From Mycobacterium interjectum (GTDB taxonomy: Bacteria; Actinomycetota; Actinomycetes; Mycobacteriales; Mycobacteriaceae), in the NCBI RefSeq assembly GCF_900078675.2, contig NZ_LT546237.1:3521908-3558587 (forward strand): a stretch of DNA of 36,680 nucleotides. Reading direction: 5' to 3'. The position numbers and the translations under genes are program-made. The notes under the pieces were generated by a model. The model was given only the letters and a program-made list of their open reading frames with translations. It did not search any database and had not been told where the DNA came from. Positions within the stretch are counted from its first letter, which is position 1. The number at the start of each line of letters is the position of its first letter. Of this stretch, positions 30,563 through 36,680 are shown in pieces.

Positions 30563-31810
30563 TCACGGTCCCTCGATCAGCTCCACGACCAGGTGCCGGA
30601 TGCCGGTGTGCCGATTGCTGCGGGTCCATTCGACTGGCCGCGCGACCCGCACGGCGGAAAAGCGCGTCAACAGCTCCTCGAACAGCACCCGCAGTTCCAG
30701 CCGGGCCAGATTGGCACCCAGGCAGTAGTGCACACCTTGGCCGAAGCCCAAGTGGGGGTTGGGTTTCCGGACGATATCGAATTCGTCGGGGTGGTCGAAC
30801 ACGTCGGCGTCCCGGTTGGCGGAACCCTCCCAGATCTGAACCTTCTGACCCGCCCGAATCGATTGTCCGCCGAGGGTGACGTCGCGTGTGGCGGTGCGCC
30901 GCTTCGACGGCGACGGCGACGTCCACCGCACCATCTCCTCCACCGCCGTGGGCAGCGGGCCGAAATCCGAACGCAGCGCGCGCAATTGCCCTGGGTGGTC
31001 GGCCAACGCCAGCAGGCCGCCGGCGACGGCGTTGCGCGTCGTCTCCGCGCCCGCGCTGAAAAGCAGGCTGAAGAACAGGTACAGCTCGAGATCGGAAAGC
31101 GCCGGCGCGTTTTCGTCGTCGACCGTGGCGTTCGCGACCACGGACAGCATGTCGTCGGTCGGCTCGGCGCGCTTGGCCGCGATCAGCTCCTGGCCGTAGG
31201 CGTACATCCGCGACCCGGCGTCTGCGTCGGACAGCTGCGAAAGGGCCGCCTTGCGGGAGCCGCCGAAGTCGAACTGCGGCTCGATGGCCTGGAACAGCCA
31301 ATGCCGTTCGGATTCCGGCACTCCCAGCAGGATGCAGATCATCTGCATGGGCAGTTCGGCGGCGATGTCGACAAGGAAGTCGAACGGTTCGCCCGGCACC
31401 ACCGCGTCGAGCAGTCGGCGCGCCCGGGACCGCAGATCGTCCTCGACGAGGCCGATCATCCGCGGCGTCAGCCCGGAGCTGACGAGGCGCCGGATCTGCG
31501 AGTGCCGGGGGTCGTCCATCATGTTGAGCACCTGGCCCGCGATGGCCAGGTCCTGCAACAGCGTGCCGCCGAACGGGCGCTTACCGCCGGTGACCGAGGA
31601 GAAGGTCACCGGATCTTTCAGCACCGCAAGCGTTTCCGAGTAGGAGGCGACGGACCAGAAGCCCTCGCCGTCCGGGGTGTTGTCGGTCGGCTCGTGCCAA
31701 TACACCGGCGCCTCGCGCCGATGGACGGCGAACAGGTCATGCGGAAATCCGTTGGCGAAGTTGTCCAGGTCGGTGAAGTCGATCCCCGAAAGCGCGCCGG
31801 CGAGCGTCAC
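30563..31810 (-). CDS. cyp126: Cytochrome P450, CYP126
   Basis: A 415-residue soluble bacterial P450. The haem ligand is Cys363 in [14 protein letters not shown], the I-helix oxygen motif is AGAETTRN (253-260), and the ExxR pair is Glu292/Arg295. The sequence matches what I recall of M. tuberculosis CYP126 closely, including FWSVA-YSETL and [20 protein letters not shown]. Its natural substrate is unknown. The GTG start overlaps the purB stop (GTGA), so it is translationally coupled to purB. It needs ferredoxin and a reductase supplied from elsewhere. Confidence 0.95.
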   Translation of the reverse strand: MTLAGALSGIDFTDLDNFANGFPHDLFAVHRREAPVYWHEPTDNTPDGEGFWSVASYSETLAVLKDPVTFSSVTGGKRPFGGTLLQDLAIAGQVLNMMDDPRHSQIRRLVSSGLTPRMIGLVEDDLRSRARRLLDAVVPGEPFDFLVDIAAELPMQMICILLGVPESERHWLFQAIEPQFDFGGSRKAALSQLSDADAGSRMYAYGQELIAAKRAEPTDDMLSVVANATVDDENAPALSDLELYLFFSLLFSAGAETTRNAVAGGLLALADHPGQLRALRSDFGPLPTAVEEMVRWTSPSPSKRRTATRDVTLGGQSIRAGQKVQIWEGSANRDADVFDHPDEFDIVRKPNPHLGFGQGVHYCLGANLARLELRVLFEELLTRFSAVRVARPVEWTRSNRHTGIRHLVVELIEGP

Positions 31811-33225
31811 AGGATCGCACCCGGAGTGTATTTCGCCGCCTCCGGATAGCGGCTCACCAACGCATCCACCATCGCGGCCACCTCGTCCACCTGGTCACCG
31901 GCGGCCCCGGTGAAAGACTTCTTGTCGGCCAGCGCGGCGTCCAGCGCCGCGCGATCCAGCGGCAGCCGCTCGTCGGCGGCCAACCGCTCGAGCAGGTCGG
32001 GCTCGGCGCCGCGCTCGCGCATGGCCAGCGCCGTCGCGACCGCGTGTTCGGAGATCACATGGTGCGCCGCCTCGCGCCCCATGCCGGCGCGCACCGCGGC
32101 GATCAGCACCTTGGTGGTGGCGAGGAACGGCAGGTAGCGGTCCAGCTCGCGGGTGATCACCGCCGGGTAGGCGCCGAACTCGTCGAGCACCGTCAAGAAC
32201 GTCTCGATCTGCCCATCGATGGCAAAGAAGCTGTCCGGCAACGCGACTCGGCGCACCACGGAACAGAACACGTCGCCCTCGTTCCACTGCGCGCCGGCCA
32301 GCTCGGCGGCCATCGAGGCGTAGCCGCGCAGCACCACCTGCAGCCCGTTGACCCGCTCGCAACTGCGGGTGTTCATCTTGTGCGGCATCGCCGACGAGCC
32401 CACCTGCCCCGGCGCGAAACCCTCGGTGACGAGTTCGTGCCCGGCCATCAGCCGGATGGTGTGGGCCATCGACGACGGCCCGGCGCCGAGCTGCACCAGC
32501 GCCGAGAGCACGTCGTGGTCCAGCGAGCGTGGGTACACCTGGCCGACACTGGTCAAAACCGTTGCGAAGTCCAGAAACTCGGCGACGCGTCCCTCGAGTT
32601 CGGACAGCTTGGCGACGCCGCCGTCCAGCAGGTCCAGCATGTCCTGCGCGGTGCCCATCGGGCCCTTGATCCCCCGCAGCGGGTAGCGGTCGATCAACTC
32701 CCCCAGCCTGGTCAACGCGATCAGCGTCTCCTGAGCGGCGGAGGCGAACCGCTTGCCCAACGTGGTGGCCTGCGCGGCGACGTTGTGGCTGCGCCCCGCC
32801 ATCACCAAATCGCGGTACCCCACCGCCCGCTCGGCGAGCCGCGCGACGACCGCAATGCCGTGGGAGAACACCAGTTCCAGCGACCGCCGGATCTGGAGCT
32901 GCTCGACGTTCTCGGTGAGGTCGCGGCTTGTCATTCCCTTGTGCACATGCTCGTGGCCGGCCAGCGCGTTGAATTCCTCGATGCGGGCCTTCACGTCGTG
33001 GCGCAGCGCCCGTTCGCGGTTTGCGATCGAGGCCAGGTCGACGTCGTCGAGTACCCGTTCGTAATCGGCGATCGCCTCGGGCGGAACGTCCACTCCCAGC
33101 TCGGCCTGGGCGCGTAGCACGGCCAGCCATAGCCGCCGCTCCGCGACGACCTTGGCCTCCGGCGACCAGATCGCGACCATTTCCGCGCTGGCGTACCGGG
33201 CGGCCAGGACATTCGGAATGCTCAC
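31807..33225 (-). CDS. purB: Adenylosuccinate lyase, PurB
   Basis: A 472-residue enzyme that removes fumarate from SAICAR and from adenylosuccinate. The lyase signature is [31 protein letters not shown] and [20 protein letters not shown] supply the catalytic His residues. The length equals that recalled for M. tuberculosis PurB. The GTG at 33225 starts [12 protein letters not shown]; a -10-like TAAGCT lies 8 nt upstream. It is coupled to cyp126 by a GTGA overlap and divergent from the DUF429 gene. It corresponds to Rv0777. Confidence 0.98.
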   Translation of the reverse strand: MSIPNVLAARYASAEMVAIWSPEAKVVAERRLWLAVLRAQAELGVDVPPEAIADYERVLDDVDLASIANRERALRHDVKARIEEFNALAGHEHVHKGMTSRDLTENVEQLQIRRSLELVFSHGIAVVARLAERAVGYRDLVMAGRSHNVAAQATTLGKRFASAAQETLIALTRLGELIDRYPLRGIKGPMGTAQDMLDLLDGGVAKLSELEGRVAEFLDFATVLTSVGQVYPRSLDHDVLSALVQLGAGPSSMAHTIRLMAGHELVTEGFAPGQVGSSAMPHKMNTRSCERVNGLQVVLRGYASMAAELAGAQWNEGDVFCSVVRRVALPDSFFAIDGQIETFLTVLDEFGAYPAVITRELDRYLPFLATTKVLIAAVRAGMGREAAHHVISEHAVATALAMRERGAEPDLLERLAADERLPLDRAALDAALADKKSFTGAAGDQVDEVAAMVDALVSRYPEAAKYTPGAIL

Positions 33226-33233
33226 AAGCACAC

Positions 33234-33239
33234 AGCTTA
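33234..33239 (-). promoter_or_regulatory. Putative -10 box for purB-cyp126
   Basis: Minus-strand TAAGCT fits TANNNT and lies 8 nt before the GTG at 33225, suggesting a leaderless or nearly leaderless mRNA. The adjoining palindrome (33253-33317) occupies the -35 region. Confidence 0.4.
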
Positions 33240-33252
33240 CGGTTCGCCCGGC

Positions 33253-33317
33253 GCCGCGAAAGTGCGACTGGCGACGCATTCGCCGAGTAACGACGCCGGT
33301 AGTTGCACTTTCGCGGC
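33253..33317. repeat. Palindromic element in the purB/DUF429 divergent promoter
   Basis: GCCGCGAAAGTGC (33253-33265) and GCACTTTCGCGGC (33305-33317) are perfect 13-bp inverted arms; pairing continues inward with gaps (ACTGGCG against CGCCGGTAGT). It fills almost all of the gap between two divergent genes, so it cannot be a simple terminator. It looks like a dispersed intergenic palindrome. Confidence 0.65.
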
Positions 33318-33329
33318 ACAATGTGGCGG

Positions 33330-34064
33330 GTGTACTTTGCCGGCGTCGACCTGGCGTGGGCCGGCCGCAACCCCACCGGTGTCGCGGTGGTCGACGCCGA
33401 CGGCCTCCTGGTGCACCTGTGCGCCGTGCGCGACGACGCGGCGGTGCTGGCCGCCCTGGCGCCCTACGTCCGCGACGATTGCCTGGTCGCCTTCGACGCG
33501 CCGCTGGTGGTGACCAACCCGACGGGCAACCGGCCCGCCGAGTCGGCGCTCAACCGCGACTTCCGCCGGTTCGAAGCCGGAGCGCACCCCTGCAATACCG
33601 GAAAACCCGAGTTCGCCGACGGCCCACGCGGGGGCCGGCTCGCCGCTGCGCTGGGCCTCGATCTTGATCCGCGATCGCCGGCGGGGCGCCGCGCCATCGA
33701 GGTTTACCCGCATGCGGCGACCGTCGCGCTGTTGCGATTGGAGCGGACGCTGAAATACAAGGCGAAGCCCGGCCGCACGGTCGACGGGCTCAAGTCCCAG
33801 CTCTTGCTGCTGATGGACGGCGTCGAAAGGCTCGCCGATGCCGCGGTGCCGCTGCAGGTCGCGGGCCATGAAGGCTGGGCGGGGCTGCGGGGGCAAGTCG
33901 TCGCGGCGCAACGCAAGAGCGAGCTGCGCCGCGCCGAGGATCCCGTCGACGCCGTCGTCTGCGCCTACGTGGCCCTGTACTTCCAGCGCCGCCCGGCCGC
34001 GGTCACGATCTATGGCGACTTCGCCACCGGATACATCGTGACCCCGTCGCTGCCGTGCTCCTAG
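33330..34064 (+). CDS. DUF429 protein (predicted RNase H-like nuclease), Rv0776c position
   Basis: A 244-residue protein. YFAGVDLAWAGRNPTGVAVV at the start is the first RNase H-fold strand with its Asp; CLVAFDAPLVVTN supplies the second acidic block; AIEVYPHAATVALL and DPVDAVVCAYVALYF complete the DUF429 pattern. It may be a nuclease, but no activity is established from sequence. The GTG at 33330 is preferred because conserved sequence starts there and CACAAT lies 6 nt upstream; ATG 33321 would add MWR. It converges on the TetR gene with 4 bp between. Confidence 0.85.
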   Translation: MYFAGVDLAWAGRNPTGVAVVDADGLLVHLCAVRDDAAVLAALAPYVRDDCLVAFDAPLVVTNPTGNRPAESALNRDFRRFEAGAHPCNTGKPEFADGPRGGRLAAALGLDLDPRSPAGRRAIEVYPHAATVALLRLERTLKYKAKPGRTVDGLKSQLLLLMDGVERLADAAVPLQVAGHEGWAGLRGQVVAAQRKSELRRAEDPVDAVVCAYVALYFQRRPAAVTIYGDFATGYIVTPSLPCS

Positions 34065-34068
34065 CGGT

Positions 34069-34686
34069 TCAGATCTGCACCGGCCGCGGGTCGATGGGCG
34101 CGAGCACGTCGACGAGCTCGACCACCGTGCCCAACGCGGCCGCGACGGGATCCGCGCCCTCGACCAGCGCGGACACCACGCAACCGTCGACCGCGCAGAT
34201 CAGCGTGTACACCAGCTCGATCCGCACGGATCGGCCGGATCGTTCGAGGGCCTCCGCCACGGCCTCGGCGCGCTGGCGCAGGCTGCGACGCATCGTCTCG
34301 CGCAACGCGGGCAACCGGGTGCAGGCGATGTGCCGCTCGTAACGGGAGATCAGCTGCTCGGTGAGCGCCGGATCCGATAGATCCCCCACCAGCAGGTCGA
34401 CCAGCACCTCGGCGGTGGTCTCCGGTCCGCGGCGCCGCCGGGACAACGCGTTGACCCGCGCCCGGAGCTGGGCAATCTCGATCATCCCGATGTGTTCGAC
34501 GGCGCGCGCGATCAAATCGTCCAGCGACGAGAAGTAGTAGGTGGTCGAGGCCAACGGCAGGCCCGCCCGCCGGGCGACGGCCCGGTGGCGCACCGCTTCG
34601 AACCCGCCCTCGGCAAGCAACTCGGCGGCGGCGCTCACGAGCGCATACCGTCGACGTTCTCCCTTGGGAGTAACTGCTGCCGTCAC
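34069..34686 (-). CDS. TetR-family regulator, Rv0775 position
   Basis: A 205-residue TetR protein. The HTH is at about residues 8-55 (GERRRYALVSAAAELLAEGG, then RAVARRAGLPLASTTYYFSS). The C-terminal part (ALTEQLISRYERHI, LVYTLICAVDGCVVSALVEG) is a ligand domain of unknown specificity. The GTG at 34686 gives the length recalled for Rv0775. It is divergent from the esterase gene with 64 bp between and probably controls it and itself (inference). Confidence 0.9.
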   Translation of the reverse strand: MTAAVTPKGERRRYALVSAAAELLAEGGFEAVRHRAVARRAGLPLASTTYYFSSLDDLIARAVEHIGMIEIAQLRARVNALSRRRRGPETTAEVLVDLLVGDLSDPALTEQLISRYERHIACTRLPALRETMRRSLRQRAEAVAEALERSGRSVRIELVYTLICAVDGCVVSALVEGADPVAAALGTVVELVDVLAPIDPRPVQI

Positions 34687-34720
34687 GAGTAGCCATGGTG
34701 CCAGCAAAAGTGGTACTCCA

Positions 34721-34736
34721 TTGCCATTTTGGCCAA
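34721..34736. promoter_or_regulatory. Weak palindromic site in the TetR/esterase divergent region
   Basis: TTGCCATTTTGGCCAA is an imperfect palindrome, with TGGTACTCCA (34711-34720) directly before it. Either could be an operator for the TetR protein. No stronger symmetric site is visible in the gap. Confidence 0.25.
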
Positions 34737-34750
34737 ACGGCCGTGGCATG

Positions 34751-35665
34751 ATGGCCCGCATGCCCGAGTTGAGCCGCCGCGCCCTGCTCGGTCTCGGCGC
34801 CAGCGCGGCCGTCGGCGCCGCCGGCGCATACGCCCTCGACATCCTGTTAGAGCCCCGCACATCTCACGCCACGCCGGTGTCGGCGGCCAACACCCGGGCG
34901 CCCTCAGCTCCGCCGCCCAGCGTGGTTCTTGAACCGGCGGCACCCGCCCCGCCCGCGCCGACCATGGTGACGGGCTCCTTCGTTTCGGCGGCGCGCGGCG
35001 GCGTCAACACCAACTGGGCGATCGCCCGCCCGCCGGGACAGACCCAGGCGCTGCGACCGGTCATCGCGCTGCACGGGAAGGGCAGCGATGCGGCCACCGT
35101 GATGGCCGGCGGCGTCGAGCAGGGGCTGGCCCAGGCCATCAACGCCGGGCTGCCGCCGTTCGCGGTGGTCGCCGTGGACGGCGGCGGCGGTTATTGGCAC
35201 CGGCGGGCGTCGGGGGATGACGCCGGGGCCATGGTGCTGAACGAGCTGATCCCGATGCTGGGGAGCCAGGACCTGGACACCTCGCGGGTCGCGTTCCTGG
35301 GCTGGTCGATGGGCGGCTACGGCGCGCTGCTGCTGGGCGGGCGGCTCGGGCCCGCGCGCACCGCCGCGATTTGCGCGGTGAGCCCGGCGCTGTGGATGTC
35401 CTCCGGGGCGGCCGCGCCCGGCGCGTTCGACGGGCCGGACGACTTCGCGGCGAACTCGGTGTTCGGGATGCCGGCGCTGGCGTCGATCCCGATCCGGGTG
35501 GATTGCGGCGACAGCGACCCGTTCTACGGGGCGACGAAGCAGTTCATCGCGCAGCTGCCTAACCCGCCCGCGGGCGGTTTCTCACCCGGCGGGCACAACG
35601 CGGCGTTCTGGAGCTCGCAACTGCCGGCCGAGCTGACGTGGCTGGCGCCGCTGCTGACGGCCTAG
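34751..35665 (+). CDS. Tat-exported esterase of the S-formylglutathione hydrolase/esterase D-like family, Rv0774c position
   Basis: A 304-residue secreted alpha/beta hydrolase. The N-terminus ELSRRALLGLGASAAVGAAG has a twin-arginine motif and hydrophobic core, with cleavage likely soon after. A Pro/Ala-rich linker follows to about residue 75. PVIALHGKGSDA gives the oxyanion loop, LGWSMGGYGALLLGG the nucleophile Ser, VDCGDSDPFY the Asp and SPGGHNAAFW the His. The M. tuberculosis counterpart is recalled as an extracellular esterase. ATG 34751 is used; ATG 34748 and 34760 are alternatives. It is divergent from the TetR gene and followed 12 bp later by ggtA. Confidence 0.9.
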   Translation: MARMPELSRRALLGLGASAAVGAAGAYALDILLEPRTSHATPVSAANTRAPSAPPPSVVLEPAAPAPPAPTMVTGSFVSAARGGVNTNWAIARPPGQTQALRPVIALHGKGSDAATVMAGGVEQGLAQAINAGLPPFAVVAVDGGGGYWHRRASGDDAGAMVLNELIPMLGSQDLDTSRVAFLGWSMGGYGALLLGGRLGPARTAAICAVSPALWMSSGAAAPGAFDGPDDFAANSVFGMPALASIPIRVDCGDSDPFYGATKQFIAQLPNPPAGGFSPGGHNAAFWSSQLPAELTWLAPLLTA

Positions 35666-35677
35666 TCTCGCGGAGGT

Positions 35678-36680
35678 GACCACACCTTTCGGCTGGAGCC
35701 TCCCGTACGCGTGGCCGCGAAAGCCGGTCCTCGCGGCCAATGTGGTGTGCACGTCGCAACCCCTCGCCGCCCAGGCGGGTCTGCGCATGCTCGCCGCGGG
35801 GGGCAGCGCCGTGGACGCCGCGATCGCCGCCGCCATCACCCTGACCGTGGTGGAGCCGGTGTCCAACGGCATCGGCTCGGACGCTTTTGCCATCGTCTGG
35901 GACGGCCGGCGGCTGCACGGGCTGAACGCCTCCGGCCGCTCCCCCACGGCCTGGACGCCGGAGTACTTCGGCGGCAACGCCGTTCCCGCGCTCGGCTGGA
36001 ACTCGGTGACCGTGCCCGGCGCGGTGTCGGCGTGGGCGGAGCTGCACGCCAAGTTCGGCAAGCTTACGTTTGAGAAGCTGTTCGAGCCCGCGGTCTCCTA
36101 TGGCCGCAACGGCTTTCTGGTGTCGCCGACGGTCGCGGAGCAATGGGCGGCCCAGGTGCCGCTGTTCAAGGACCAGCCGGGGTTCGCCGAGGCGTTCCTG
36201 CCCGGGGGGCGCGCGCCCAAACCCGGTGAGCTCTTCAGGTTTCCCGATCACGCGGCCACGCTCGAGCGGATCGCCGCGACCAACGGGGAGGCGTTCTACC
36301 GCGGGGACGTGGCCGCGAAACTGGAGGCACACGCGCTGGCCAACGGCGGGGCGGTGCGCGCCGACGACCTCGCCGCGCACCGCGCCGACTGGGTGGGCAC
36401 GATCGCGGCGGCCTACCGCGGGTACACGGTGCACGAGATACCGCCCAACGGCCAGGGGATCGTGGCACTCATCGCCCTGGGGATCCTGGAACACTTCGAG
36501 ATGTCCTCGTGGCCGGCCGATTCCGCCGACAGCGTGCACCTGCAGATCGAGGCGGTGAAGCTGGCGTTCGCCGACGCGCAGGCCTACGTCGGCGACATCG
36601 ATCACATGGCGCTGACTCCGGATCACCTGCTGGACAAGGAATATCTGCGGCACCGTGCCGCACTGATCGATCGGTCGCGG
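35678..36680 (+). CDS. ggtA: Gamma-glutamyltransferase-family protein, GgtA (N-terminal part, cut by window edge)
   Basis: About 334 residues of an Ntn-hydrolase precursor. NVVCTSQPLAAQAGLRMLAA, GGSAVDAAIAAAITLTVVEP, NGIGSDAFAIVWD and NSVTVPGAVSAWAELHAKFG are typical of the gamma-glutamyltranspeptidase/cephalosporin acylase family. The autocatalytic Thr that starts the small subunit would lie beyond the window edge, so catalytic competence cannot be judged. The GTG at 35678 is only 12 bp after the esterase stop, so the two are probably cotranscribed. It corresponds to Rv0773c. Confidence 0.93.

Noticed and set aside
31895..33376. A 493-codon minus-strand frame over purB
   Set aside because: It is an Arg/Ala/Gly-rich shadow of purB in another frame; purB carries the lyase signature.

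Overview
The window is high-GC DNA from a Mycobacterium, most likely a slow grower near the M. avium complex (inference). Start codons are often GTG. The conserved genes follow, in reverse orientation, the order I remember for M. tuberculosis H37Rv Rv0803 (purL) down to Rv0773c (ggtA). I placed genes from recognisable family motifs and gene order; no database search was possible.

Layout. Positions 1-5372 hold the start of purL, a divergent XRE-regulator/SnoaL pair, a VOC protein (Rv0801 position), the aminopeptidase pepC (Rv0800), and a two-gene encapsulin unit: a DyP peroxidase with a C-terminal cargo-loading peptide (Rv0799c) and the shell protein Cfp29 (Rv0798c). Positions 5373-18300 are accessory: LysR/SDR; a MOSC-ferredoxin-reductase fusion; a cluster of alpha/beta hydrolase, two tandem TetR regulators, a zinc-free quinone-oxidoreductase-type MDR, a double DUF427 protein, a HAD-family hydrolase, a flavin disulfide reductase and a cupin; a VOC protein; a decayed GntR regulator; a small membrane protein; and a YbjN-like protein. 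Positions 18311-36680 return to the conserved backbone: an acyltransferase, purQ-purS, Rv0787- to Rv0784-type genes, emrB, an inserted TetR/DoxX pair, ptrB (intact here), purC, an Rv0779c-type membrane protein, cyp126, purB, DUF429, TetR, a Tat-exported esterase and the start of ggtA.

How the genes work together. Purine synthesis recurs through the backbone (purL, purQ, purS, purC, purB), with unrelated genes between. DyP and encapsulin form a translationally coupled nanocompartment operon. The most interesting unit is at 9.1-12.8 kb. Four intergenic palindromes of the form TGGGTY-N6-CCCA lie before the hydrolase, before the first TetR gene, and twice in the MDR promoter, where one fills the -35/-10 spacer and one covers the expected transcription start. 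This looks like a self-contained regulon run by one or both TetR paralogues; its ligand and substrate are unknown. A second local circuit is the TetR/DoxX pair, whose shared promoter carries inverted copies of GACAGTGAC.

Other notable points are three different intergenic palindromes; a run of genes whose -10-like hexamer sits 6-8 nt before the start codon, suggesting leaderless mRNAs; and a disulfide reductase that keeps its CX4C pair but has Phe at the usual catalytic His. I saw no tRNA, rRNA, CRISPR array, intact transposase or replication origin.
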